Shown here one piece after another: positions 16,400-24,593 of a DNA stretch of 64,000 bases. The DNA is from Ktedonobacter sp. SOSP1-85 (GTDB lineage: Bacteria; Chloroflexota; Ktedonobacteria; Ktedonobacterales; Ktedonobacteraceae): contig NZ_BNJI01000001.1 of assembly GCF_016587415.1 (NCBI RefSeq), positions 5,743,501 to 5,807,500 of the forward strand. Direction: 5' to 3'. The notes below the pieces were generated by a model. The model worked only from the letters and a program-made list of their open reading frames with translations, did no database searches and had not been told where the DNA came from. The translations under genes and the position numbers were made by a program. Numbering within the stretch: the first letter of the stretch is position 1; every line of letters starts with the position of its first letter.

Positions 16400-18427
16400 C
16401 TACTTTGATGATGAGCGGAAGAGACGGGTGAACCACCTGGAGGGGGTAGACGTCTGCTGCGCACCATTGCCTGAGAGGGAGGCATCGCTTGTATCGCTCA
16501 GGTTTTGGCTTTTTTGGCCATTCTGCCCGTTATGGCCGTTGGGCTCACTCTCTCTATGAGTCGAGGAGCCGAGCGGTGCGGTCATGATCCGAGCCTCTTC
16601 GTCGTCCTCGTCCAGGTCCTCTATTTCCTCATTGTTAATGGGGTACGAATGCGTCGACTTAAGTGACTCCCATGGGCCTGCCAGTATCCCCGCCGTCTCG
16701 TCGCTGCGAATTGGCTCATGCGGGTTGGGCAGATCGGCTGGCGGGAGATTCCCCGAGAGGATCGGCTCCTGCGGGATGAGTTGGTCGCGGCGCATGGGCT
16801 GCGTCTCCTGTTTCTCCAGGGCCAGGCGCTCGTCGACCTCGAAGAGCAGACGAGTTACTTCTGGGCGCAGGACGCGGTTACGCTCGGGGATGCGCGTCCA
16901 CTGCGCGAGCGCGGCTGGATAGTAGCCAGCACGGTAGCAGTAAAGGCCCAGCATGGAGCGCGCATCGTAGATGGTCATACGCTGCCAGAGAGCCAACTCC
17001 TCAGCTGGAGTTTCGATGACATTCTCACTGGCCTCGATAACCTCGACGAGATGATAGAGGCGAACGCCCATGATGCGGTAGGGATAGCCATAGTAGAGAG
17101 CCAGGCGCCGTCTGCGTGAGCGCTCGGCGGGGTGCTTGCCCACAAAGTAGCACTTGGTCCAGGAGCCGCTCGTCCAGATGGCCAGGGCCAGGATGAGCAC
17201 CAGGATACGTGCCAGGTAGCGCTCCCAGGTAAAAGTCGATAGGCCCGACATGACACCCAGGGCCGCGAAACAGGCTCCCAGCGCCCATGCGCCATAGACA
17301 AGGCGGCGTCGATCCCATCCCAGCAGATCGAAGTGATGATGCAGAGGTGTGGCCAGGAAGGGCAGTGGAAACTCAGTATGTGGCACAAACTCATCCGTAT
17401 TGGCGAAGCGAAGCGTCGTCAATGAGCGACGGAAGAAGCGTGTTAGCACACGTGATTGAATGAGGGCCGAGAGGCCTTCCAGGACAAATGCTCCACCCAG
17501 GAGTAAGAGCAGAAGCTCGTTGCGTGAAAAGATGGCGATAATGGCCATCATGCCGCCCAGGGCCAGGGCGCCGCAGTCACCCATGTAGATCTTCGCGCTG
17601 CGTTTAGCGGTGCGGTGCCTGGCTGCCCAGGACGAGGGCCAGTTCCAGGGAAGGTAACCCAGGGTGCTGCCCGCGCAGAGGAGCGCGAGGATTTCAAAGA
17701 CGATGCCCAACGGATGCCTGGGGTCAATCAGTCCAGTCACGACAATGCCCAGGGCGAGCGAGGCGCTAAAGACAAGGCCACCAGCCAGGCCATCCAGGCC
17801 ATCGCTAAAGTCGACGGCCACCGAGGTAAAGCTACCGACAAAACCAGTCATCAACACAAGGAAAATGAGCCAGCCATAGAATGCGAACTGTCCAGGATGC
17901 ACGCGACAGGTCGTATCAGCCGCGCAACCTGGATTAGAGAGAAGGGTATTGAGGATAGGTAAATCTTTGTAAAAGCTATACGATTCTTGTCCGGTTGAGA
18001 CCAGGAAAAAGTAGAGTACGGCGGCTGTGGCGGAGACCAGGAAGAGGCCGCCAAATTTCACGCGCTCCGAGAGCCCCTCTTTGCTATAGACCTTATTCCA
18101 ATCATCAAGAAAGCCGATCAGCGCAAAGCCAAATGTAGCGCCCAGGCCGATCAGGAGCATTGTCCATTGATCTTTATTTAGTTGAAAAACATATCCCGCC
18201 CAGACACCAATGCCAACGATAGCCAGGGTAAACGCGGGGCCACCAACCAGGGGCAACTCAATGGTTTTGATTTCGCGCCCCCCGGCGGGCATATCTGGAC
18301 GATGCGTTCCTGGTTTGTGCTCTCCACTGCGAAATTTGGGGAAGAGCACCATTGCCAAACCGCAGAGGGCCAGGCTCGCAACCGCGCACGCAGCGAATAT
18401 TATTAATAACCAGAGAATAAAATTCAT
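16400..18427 (-). CDS. mraY: MraY-type phospho-MurNAc-pentapeptide transferase with a long C-terminal extension
   Basis: Residues 1-400 form a polytopic GT4-phosphotransferase with MraY signatures: GFLDDW (Mg-binding Asp pair), DFSDGLDGLAGG, YMGDCGALALGG and the MraY-specific PLHHHFDLLGWDRRR. It transfers phospho-MurNAc-pentapeptide from UDP to undecaprenyl phosphate, giving lipid I in the cytoplasmic membrane. The family is usually about 330-370 residues. Here about 275 further residues follow: one more hydrophobic stretch, a helical TPR-like part (ALWQRMTIYDARSMLGLYCY) and a disordered acidic tail. The extension may dock other envelope enzymes; that is inference. It lies downstream of murE on the same strand, and murF is not between them. 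Confidence 0.88.
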   Translation of the reverse strand: MNFILWLLIIFAACAVASLALCGLAMVLFPKFRSGEHKPGTHRPDMPAGGREIKTIELPLVGGPAFTLAIVGIGVWAGYVFQLNKDQWTMLLIGLGATFGFALIGFLDDWNKVYSKEGLSERVKFGGLFLVSATAAVLYFFLVSTGQESYSFYKDLPILNTLLSNPGCAADTTCRVHPGQFAFYGWLIFLVLMTGFVGSFTSVAVDFSDGLDGLAGGLVFSASLALGIVVTGLIDPRHPLGIVFEILALLCAGSTLGYLPWNWPSSWAARHRTAKRSAKIYMGDCGALALGGMMAIIAIFSRNELLLLLLGGAFVLEGLSALIQSRVLTRFFRRSLTTLRFANTDEFVPHTEFPLPFLATPLHHHFDLLGWDRRRLVYGAWALGACFAALGVMSGLSTFTWERYLARILVLILALAIWTSGSWTKCYFVGKHPAERSRRRRLALYYGYPYRIMGVRLYHLVEVIEASENVIETPAEELALWQRMTIYDARSMLGLYCYRAGYYPAALAQWTRIPERNRVLRPEVTRLLFEVDERLALEKQETQPMRRDQLIPQEPILSGNLPPADLPNPHEPIRSDETAGILAGPWESLKSTHSYPINNEEIEDLDEDDEEARIMTAPLGSSTHRESEPNGHNGQNGQKSQNLSDTSDASLSGNGAQQTSTPSRWFTRLFRSSSK

Positions 18428-18538
18428 ACGTACTCCAAAACAAAACGATGGCTCAGACGCTCCAGTGTCTTAACGCGCCGCAATGACACGCGTTGCTTCT
18501 TTGAATTTATGCAAATACCAATCGTACAACAGGTCAAT

Positions 18539-20062
18539 TTACTGGACATGGCTGCGTAACTCTTCTCTTGCAACCTGTCTATCATCCCAGGGGAGCTTGT
18601 CTCTCCCTATGATAATACTTTGCTCGTGTCCCTTGCCTGCGAGCAGTACTGTGTCTCCAGGCTGTGCGCGCGAGAAGGCGGTTGCGATGGCTTCGCGCCT
18701 ATCTGCAATGCAGAGAAAGTCGCTTCCCTCTTGTTTTCCGGCCTGCTCGGCTCCCACGGCAATCTCGCGTAAAATGCTTTCGCGATCTTCGTCGCGTGGA
18801 TCTTCATCTGTAATAACGAAGAAGTCACTCATTTGTGCGGCAACACTTCCCATGACGGGGCGTTTCTGCCGATCACGTTCGCCCGCTGAACCAAAGACCA
18901 CCATGAGCTTTCCTGTGGTGACGGGGCGCAAAATGGCTAGTACTTTTTGGAGACTATCGGCGGTGTGTGCATAGTCGACGATGACGCTAAAGTTTTGTCT
19001 CTCATCAATATGTTCCATACGCCCTGGAACGCCTTTGATAGTAGCCAGCGTCTGTGTGATCACATCGAGGGGGATGCCCTGGCTGTACGCGGTCGCGATA
19101 GCCGCCAGGCAGTTGCTGACGTTGAAGCGTCCAATCAGGGGGGTCTCGATCTGGCACTCTGCGTCGGGAAGAATGAGCCGGAAGGCTGTACGAGATGCCT
19201 GTAGGTGCAAGTCGACGGCGCGTACTGCTGCGTCTGTCTCGATACCATAGTCGAGAATGGGGACGCGGCAATAGGGTTTGAGCACTTCGTAGCTGGAATC
19301 GTCTTTGTTGAGGATGGCCACCTTGCGGTATCCCTGCCCTTTGTCTTGCTCTGGATCGAGCATTTCGAAGAGGCGTGCCTTGGCTCTGCGATAGGCATCG
19401 AGCGTCTTATGGAAATCCAGGTGCTCATGTGTGATATTGGTGACCACGCCGACGTCAAAGGCACAGCCGCGCACGCGCTGGAGTTCCAGGCCATGTGAGG
19501 TGGATTCAATGACAGCATGGGTGGCCTGCATCTCAACCATTTTGCGCAGAAATTCCTGGATCTCCAGGGCCTCTAGCGTACTCTGACGCGTTGCGTTGGC
19601 CCATTCCTGCCCATTGAGCTTGAAGTTCGCCGTGGTCATCATTCCCGTGCGTCGCCCGGCTGCGTCAAAGAGTGTACTAATAATATTCGATGTGGTTGTC
19701 TTTCCGTCGGTGCCGGTGACGCCTATGGTGCAGAGCTCGCGCGCGGGAAAGCCATAGAAGGCGCAGGCCAGGTCGGCCAACGCTGTGCGGACATCCTCGA
19801 CCTCAATATATGGAATAGGCAGGTCGGTTGCTGAAGGAAGTGGCGCACCCAGCGCGACAACGGCCCCGCGCTGCGCAGCATCCGCCACATACCGGCGCCC
19901 GTCGGTGTGTACGCCGGGGACGGCGATAAAGAGATAGCCGGGCGCGGCCTTCCGTGAGTCGTAGGCCAATCCCAGAATAGTATCTTGCTCAGGGAGCGTG
20001 TTTGCGCCGTAAATATGGGTAGGAGGCTGCTCAAGGGCAGCAAGTAAATTTTTCAGTTGCAT
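18539..20062 (-). CDS. murE: UDP-N-acetylmuramyl-tripeptide synthetase MurE
   Basis: The Mur ligase adds the third amino acid to UDP-MurNAc-L-Ala-D-Glu in the cytoplasm using ATP. Visible motifs are the P-loop GVTGTDGKTTTSNI, the central VIESTSHGLEL, NITHEHLDFH, and RMEHIDE/VDYAHTADSL in the third domain. The residue-3 selectivity loop reads TDEDPRDEDRE, close to the DNPR loop of diaminopimelate-adding enzymes, with the Arg kept; the true substrate is not proven. Length (about 507) is normal. ATG 20062 is preferred; a TTG four codons upstream is possible. It forms a short cell-wall operon with mraY, 111 bp downstream. Confidence 0.93.
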   Translation of the reverse strand: MQLKNLLAALEQPPTHIYGANTLPEQDTILGLAYDSRKAAPGYLFIAVPGVHTDGRRYVADAAQRGAVVALGAPLPSATDLPIPYIEVEDVRTALADLACAFYGFPARELCTIGVTGTDGKTTTSNIISTLFDAAGRRTGMMTTANFKLNGQEWANATRQSTLEALEIQEFLRKMVEMQATHAVIESTSHGLELQRVRGCAFDVGVVTNITHEHLDFHKTLDAYRRAKARLFEMLDPEQDKGQGYRKVAILNKDDSSYEVLKPYCRVPILDYGIETDAAVRAVDLHLQASRTAFRLILPDAECQIETPLIGRFNVSNCLAAIATAYSQGIPLDVITQTLATIKGVPGRMEHIDERQNFSVIVDYAHTADSLQKVLAILRPVTTGKLMVVFGSAGERDRQKRPVMGSVAAQMSDFFVITDEDPRDEDRESILREIAVGAEQAGKQEGSDFLCIADRREAIATAFSRAQPGDTVLLAGKGHEQSIIIGRDKLPWDDRQVAREELRSHVQ

Positions 20063-20110
20063 AAGCCTTGCCAAATCTATAGTAGAGTTGTTTTTATTGT
20101 AACAGTCAGG

Positions 20111-21154
20111 TTAATAGAATATTGTCCGTGTACGATGATAGGGTTGCATCTGCTCAGCGTCTTGCCCTATAAGCCAGAGGCGCTGATCCACCTCTGCTGG
20201 GGTCACGTTGTACCCCAGGGTACGCATCCTGCGTTGGATCAACTCACATGCCCAGATGGTCGCGGCCCGAATCTCCACCTCTTCTTCGCTACCAGCGGGA
20301 AGGAGTTCCTGGGCATCGACGCGCTGTGCAAGTGGGGCGCTATATTCAAGGATATGGAAATGGCGCAGAACCTGGGGGACTTTGTAGTCCGCAAAGGCGG
20401 TGAGCTGCTCAAGGTCTGAGAATGCTCCCCATGACTGGCCATGAAAGGCGCTATAGAGGTCGGAGACACAGATCTGGGCACGCTTCAAGAAGCGTACCTC
20501 TCGTCCCCGATACGTCGTGATATCGTTGAAAGAAGGAAAATAACTTGCCAGGAGTTGCGCCAGCCTGGGTGCGCTCCCTTGCGCTTGCTCGATAGCCTGG
20601 GAAAAGTTGCCCTGGAAGTGCTGTTGCAGGACCTGCCCAACCTCGTGCACGTTGTGTAGACGTTGCTCAAAGAGCGGAATTTGCTGCGAACCACGAAAGA
20701 TATGCGCAAGCGTTTTGGCATCAAGGGCGCACAGATAGGCGGCATCCCAGAGCGGCAGGCCCTCTTCGACCGCGCGCGTAAGGGCCGCAGCCTCCGCCCA
20801 GTAGCCGTTGAGCGTCTGGCCTTTGTACTCAATGGTCCAGCGTGGCTGCTGCTTTTCGGCCCAGAAACAGAAGTTGAGCGCGTCAAGGAGCAGCATCCAG
20901 TTGACAGTACGCAATCCTCCGTCAAAGAAGTGATGCTCAACGTCCCATGGTACCTCGTCAAGCGCTTGACTCCCTCCAGGAAGCGCGGCGCCTTGTTGCC
21001 ATTGCGCGCAGAAGTGCTCGATGTGTTCCGGGTTGATTCTGACATGCGTACTCTGGAGAACGACCGTGCGTGTGCTGGTCAATACTCCTAGCTGATCCTG
21101 TGCTGGAAGTGTGTAGCGATTATCTCTGTTATGCCAGGTCTCGATGTCCGCCAT
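20111..21154 (-). CDS. Queuosine salvage protein Qng1 (DUF2419)
   Basis: The 347-residue protein matches the DUF2419 family: DEVPWDVEHHFFDGG, the near-universal FADYKVPQVLRHFHILEYS and EVEIRAATIWACELI. This family hydrolyses queuosine 5'-phosphate to release the queuine base, which can be re-inserted in tRNA. Bacterial homologues are known from Sphaerobacter, another Chloroflexota. Asp and Lys of FADYK line the active site in characterised members. The start is the ATG at 21154 behind AAAGGG; a TTG two codons upstream extends the frame. No tgt gene is in the window. It ends only 36 bp before the murE 5' region but its function seems unrelated. Confidence 0.85.
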   Translation of the reverse strand: MADIETWHNRDNRYTLPAQDQLGVLTSTRTVVLQSTHVRINPEHIEHFCAQWQQGAALPGGSQALDEVPWDVEHHFFDGGLRTVNWMLLLDALNFCFWAEKQQPRWTIEYKGQTLNGYWAEAAALTRAVEEGLPLWDAAYLCALDAKTLAHIFRGSQQIPLFEQRLHNVHEVGQVLQQHFQGNFSQAIEQAQGSAPRLAQLLASYFPSFNDITTYRGREVRFLKRAQICVSDLYSAFHGQSWGAFSDLEQLTAFADYKVPQVLRHFHILEYSAPLAQRVDAQELLPAGSEEEVEIRAATIWACELIQRRMRTLGYNVTPAEVDQRLWLIGQDAEQMQPYHRTRTIFY

Positions 21155-21179
21155 AAACAACCCTTTCCAGAAGATATGG

Positions 21180-21290
21180 TTTGATTCTACCGGGATTCGA
21201 GGTATCCGTCAATCTTTATGGCTCAAATGGCCGTATGATGCGCCCGCCACTATTGCAGAGTTAAAAGAGTTCATTACCTCAGCAAAGTAA
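21180..21290 (+). pseudogene. C-terminal scrap of an unidentified gene
   Basis: A plus-strand frame reads a plausible protein end (GIRGIRQSLWLKWPYDAP then TIAELKEFITSAK, stop at 21288). There is no start codon with a ribosome site, and the frame is closed soon upstream. It looks like a gene remnant. The rest of 21291-21454 shows nothing. Confidence 0.3.
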
Positions 21291-21454
21291 GCCTGGCATG
21301 GTTGGGTTGGGCTATGTGGTTAGGGGGGAGAGGAAGCGGGCCGACGCACTTTTTATTGCGCGAAAAGTGACAGAAGAAGACATATAGCGTGCCTACCCCC
21401 TGGTGGCTACGATGGTCATCCAGGGGTGGAGCGGGAGAGCGATCAAGGCTACCG

Positions 21455-22120
21455 TTACGGCGTTCTGACGTAGCCTCGATCCTTCGCGTACTGCCAGAGC
21501 GACTTTTGCAGTTGGCGCCGGGCGCGCGAGATGCGACTCATGACCGTGCCAATGGGAATCTGTAGTGACTCGGCAATTTCTTTATAGGACAAGCCCTCGA
21601 TATCCGCCAGGATGACGGGCATACGAAAGTTGTATGGCAGGTCATTGAGCGCTTTATAGACATCCTCATCCAGGTATTGATTTAAGACCTCGTCTTCAAC
21701 TCCCTGAGATAGCTCCTGCCCATTAATATCGCGAATTTGATTATAGAGATAAAACTCTTCTCCCTCGGGCAGTGAGGCCGGGGTTGGGTGTGTGGCCTGG
21801 CGACGATAGCGATTGATGGCCGACGTATTCAGAATGCGGAAGAGCCAGGCGCGCAGATTGGTGCCTGGATGATAGGTATGCGCGAAGCGGAACGCCTTTA
21901 GCATCGTCTCCTGCACCAGGTCCTCGGCCTCCTGGGGATTATTCGTCAGGCGCAATGCCGTACGGTACAGACTATCAAGTTGGGCTACCACACCCGCCTC
22001 AAAATCCTCTGTAACCGCATGTTCTGCCGACGCTACTGGTGTCTCCATATCGTCATCGTCGTTTTCTATTTCCGGTTCCGTCTGCTGTTCATCTAACGCT
22101 TTCGGATCAAGTTCTGACAT
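21455..22120 (-). CDS. ECF-type RNA polymerase sigma factor (SigR/RpoE-like)
   Basis: The 221-residue protein has region 2 (LDSLYRTALRLTNNPQEAEDLVQETMLKAFRF, then NLRAWLFRILNTSAINRYRR) and region 4 (LPYNFRMPVILADIEGLSYKEIAESLQIPIGTVMSRISRARRQL). An acidic 35-residue N-terminal tail precedes region 2. The sequence is close to the group of ECF sigma factors held by zinc-containing redox anti-sigma factors (SigR-RsrA type). A matching anti-sigma gene is encoded divergently at 22501, which is not the usual co-directional arrangement. Likely role: response to oxidative or thiol stress. Confidence 0.9.
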   Translation of the reverse strand: MSELDPKALDEQQTEPEIENDDDDMETPVASAEHAVTEDFEAGVVAQLDSLYRTALRLTNNPQEAEDLVQETMLKAFRFAHTYHPGTNLRAWLFRILNTSAINRYRRQATHPTPASLPEGEEFYLYNQIRDINGQELSQGVEDEVLNQYLDEDVYKALNDLPYNFRMPVILADIEGLSYKEIAESLQIPIGTVMSRISRARRQLQKSLWQYAKDRGYVRTP

Positions 22121-22284
22121 TAAGCTCTCCTCTAGTGCGCAAGGTCCCCCTATACTAAGGCACCTTCTTGCAAGTACTCTCAGTATATCTCAAGGACGTT
22201 TAGAATGAAAAGGCCCTGGCGAATTATCTCAAAGTTTTCTCATTTTTCCAGGTCCTTGTCTCGGCTCGTTGTGTGAGTCTTCGA

Positions 22285-22345
22285 GGTAAGAGGATGTCTG
22301 TGGGAAACGCGGCATTGTCGCGTTTCCCACAGACATCCTCTTACC
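22285..22345. repeat. Long perfect inverted repeat D (27-bp arms, 7-nt loop)
   Basis: Arms 22285-22311 and 22319-22345 are exactly complementary. Unlike the others, it lies between divergent genes (sigma and anti-sigma), so it is not simply a terminator between gene ends. Confidence 0.92.
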
Positions 22346-22421
22346 CTTGAGCACCGCAGGCGCGAAAGTCGCATTACTCCAATGAGCTAAAGAGCAGGGA
22401 ATTCCCTAAGGAAGTCATACA

Positions 22422-22449
22422 GGGAATGAAACTGGCTTCGCTTTATGTT
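22422..22449 (+). promoter_or_regulatory. Possible ECF-sigma promoter of the anti-sigma gene
   Basis: GGGAAT (22422-22427) and GTT (22447-22449), separated by 19 bp, resemble the GGAAT-N18-GTT promoters read by SigR-type sigma factors. This would give feedback on the anti-sigma gene. Spacing is 1 bp off, so this is tentative. Confidence 0.35.
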
Positions 22450-22500
22450 AGAATGAACAGGTACAATGCAATGGCGAGCTAGGAGCAGGAGAATAGTTCT

Positions 22501-22803
22501 ATGGGAGAAAATTTGGATTGCTTAAGCTGTTATGAAATTACAGCTCGTCTTCATCTCTATATTGATCGGGAACTCAATACGCAGGAAATCGAAATTGTGC
22601 AACAGCATCTGACGACTTGCCCACATTGCGAATGTCGCTTTCATTTTGACATGAGGGTCAAGCGCCTGGTTCATGACTGTTGTGCTATTGAGCGTGCGCC
22701 ACAGCATCTACGCGAGAAGGTGATGCGCATTGCTCATGGCGAGCAGGTCGATATTGATCCCGAGCTAGCGAAGAAGATCAAAGCTGATTGGGGGGGCTGT
22801 TAA
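22501..22803 (+). CDS. Zinc-binding anti-sigma factor (RsrA-like)
   Basis: The 100-residue protein carries the ZAS motif: CLSCYEI near the start, YIDREL, then HLTTCPHCECRFHFD with the H-x3-C-x2-C zinc site. In RsrA-type proteins oxidation of these Cys frees zinc and the partner sigma factor. Further Cys (HDCCAIE) and a C-terminal GGC are present. The likely partner is the ECF sigma factor encoded divergently at 22120. The gene starts with ATG behind a weak GGAG site (AGGAGCAGGAG). Confidence 0.85.
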   Translation: MGENLDCLSCYEITARLHLYIDRELNTQEIEIVQQHLTTCPHCECRFHFDMRVKRLVHDCCAIERAPQHLREKVMRIAHGEQVDIDPELAKKIKADWGGC

Positions 22804-22837
22804 ATCGCGAGCGACATCGAGAGATGTTTGCCATGAC

Positions 22838-23674
22838 TCAGTGTATGTGAAGCCCTAGGGCCTGCAAGAGCCAGAGTTTGGCCTGCGCAAGCAGGAGGAG
22901 TTCACTCACCGTCAGGAGCAGGACTGGTCCCAGCAAGGGGAGCAACTGGCGGTATGCCGTAAAGGTTTCACAGCGTCTTCTCGTCAGGAGGATGCCCATC
23001 ATGTTCAGGCTGCCTACCGCGAGTAGCAGACCCAGTGTGCTTAAAATGGCTATGATATCTCCAGTAAGTGGTATGTGTGTGGCGATACTGCCAAAGCATA
23101 GGAGCAGGATGGGGAGAAAGACGCCAAGCAGTGCGCGCCAGGAGGCCAGGCTGCGTGAGTCATGGTAGTATTTCCAGACCATCTGATTGAGCGTTGGTAG
23201 CAAGAACACGGCGATTGCCAATCCTGTCAATAAGCCCGTTCCCAGCCGTAACAGGTTGTTGGGTGTGTAGAGATGGGGAAAATGCAGGTCAAGCGCGAGC
23301 GAGTTGCAGCCATCGATGATCAGGGCGAGCACACCTCCACCCAGGAAAAGGCGTAGCCAACGCGAAGGGTACTGTTGCGCTCTCCCTCTGCCACTCAGCA
23401 CGAGTCCAGCAAAGGAGACACAGAGTCCTAGATAGATGCCAGTATCGCGCGCACACAGTGGCAGGGCCTCGGTTCCTGCGTAGAGCAGGTGGGTGGGCAG
23501 GTGCGCGCATATTCCACTATCTAGCCAGCGCAAGCGCTCCAGCAGCGCCTGCCCAGGGATCAGCCAGCAGAGCACGAACAGGCAGAGATAAGGTGTGCTG
23601 AAGATCAGCATGCGCCAGAGTATGCCGTGCCTCCTGTTTAGTCCTACCGCCTTACCCCCCATTCGCGATTGCAT
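22838..23674 (-). CDS. DUF2085 integral membrane protein
   Basis: About seven hydrophobic segments fill this 278-residue protein. The DUF2085 signature is visible (ICAHLPTHLLY followed by ALPLCARDTGIYLG), with conserved Cys residues that in family members read CHQ...LPxCxRCTGIYxG. The function of DUF2085 is unknown. The ATG at 23674 has GGAG 8 nt upstream; the longer frame would start inside hairpin E and is unlikely. It follows ccdA on the same strand and may belong to its operon; a thiol-related role is a guess. Confidence 0.75.
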   Translation of the reverse strand: MQSRMGGKAVGLNRRHGILWRMLIFSTPYLCLFVLCWLIPGQALLERLRWLDSGICAHLPTHLLYAGTEALPLCARDTGIYLGLCVSFAGLVLSGRGRAQQYPSRWLRLFLGGGVLALIIDGCNSLALDLHFPHLYTPNNLLRLGTGLLTGLAIAVFLLPTLNQMVWKYYHDSRSLASWRALLGVFLPILLLCFGSIATHIPLTGDIIAILSTLGLLLAVGSLNMMGILLTRRRCETFTAYRQLLPLLGPVLLLTVSELLLLAQAKLWLLQALGLHIH

Positions 23675-23697
23675 GCTATTTCTCCGCTCAGTGTAAG

Positions 23698-23762
23698 TTC
23701 TGTAGGGATGTGGTGCGCGCTCGTAGCCGCAGGCTACGAGCGCGCACCACATCCCTACAGAA
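23698..23762. repeat. Long perfect inverted repeat E (31-bp arms, 3-nt loop)
   Basis: Arms 23698-23728 and 23732-23762 are exactly complementary. It sits between the end of ccdA and the start of the DUF2085 gene, both on the minus strand. It would cut or attenuate transcription between them. Confidence 0.93.
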
Positions 23763-23770
23763 TATTAACT

Positions 23771-24487
23771 TTAGCTCAGGCGAAAGTACGAATTGAACAG
23801 CGTTAAGAAGTTGAAAAACACAACCACTCCAGCAGCCATCATAAAGATGCCTGTCGCGATCTCAATTTTCCCCAGATGCGGTTTGAGGCGCTTGAGCAGA
23901 GCGCTAAGTTGATTCAATCCCAGCCCCAGCAGCAGGAAGGGAATACCCAGCCCCAGTGAATAGGCCAGTAAGAGCAGCACGCCTTGCTGAAGCGTCGAGG
24001 CGAATGCAGCCATATAGAGAATCGAGGCCAGGATCGGTCCTACACAAGGCGACCAGGCGATGGCGAAAACGATGCCCATGACGATAGAGACCCAGTAGCT
24101 TGGGCGTGATGGAAAGTAATCAATACGCTTCTGATAGTAGAGAAAGGGGATCTTCAGGATCCCGGCCAGGTGCAGGCCAATCACAAAGAGTATAACCCCC
24201 CCGATGTGCCGCAAGAGTGTCAACTGGCTGACAAGAAATCTTCCCATCGTGCTGGCGGTAGCCCCTAGTGCGACAAAGGCAATGGTAAAGCCAATGATAA
24301 AGGCGCTGGCATGTAGCATGGTCTTCAATCGCTGTTGCATACCTGCCTGCTCATCCGCCACTTGATAGATGCTCTGCCCTACCAGTTGCCCTAGATAGAT
24401 GGGGACAAGCGGCAAGACACACGGCGAAAGAAACGAGACTAGCCCCGCCATAAACGCGATGCCGATGCTTAAATTAGAAGGACTCAT
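23771..24487 (-). CDS. ccdA: CcdA/DsbD-type thiol-disulfide transporter
   Basis: The 238-residue membrane protein has six predicted helices and both redox Cys of the family: SFLSPCVLPLVPIYLGQL in helix 1 and AWSPCVGPILASIL in helix 4. CcdA carries reducing equivalents from cytoplasmic thioredoxin to the outside, for cytochrome c maturation or other extracytoplasmic thiol proteins. No cytochrome c maturation gene is close. It starts with ATG at 24487 and lies between a HEAT-repeat gene and the DUF2085 gene. Confidence 0.92.
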   Translation of the reverse strand: MSPSNLSIGIAFMAGLVSFLSPCVLPLVPIYLGQLVGQSIYQVADEQAGMQQRLKTMLHASAFIIGFTIAFVALGATASTMGRFLVSQLTLLRHIGGVILFVIGLHLAGILKIPFLYYQKRIDYFPSRPSYWVSIVMGIVFAIAWSPCVGPILASILYMAAFASTLQQGVLLLLAYSLGLGIPFLLLGLGLNQLSALLKRLKPHLGKIEIATGIFMMAAGVVVFFNFLTLFNSYFRLS

Positions 24488-24593
24488 GACGCTATCGCAA
24501 CTCTCTTCCAGAGTATAAAAAGATGATACAAGTTATCCAAAGTTATACATAGTATAGAGGGTTGTGTGTCCACGCGCAAATTGTGAGTGCAGA

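Noticed and set aside
22838..23752. Longer start of the DUF2085 protein
   Set aside because: The extra 26 codons are coded by an arm of hairpin E; ATG 23674 has a proper ribosome site.
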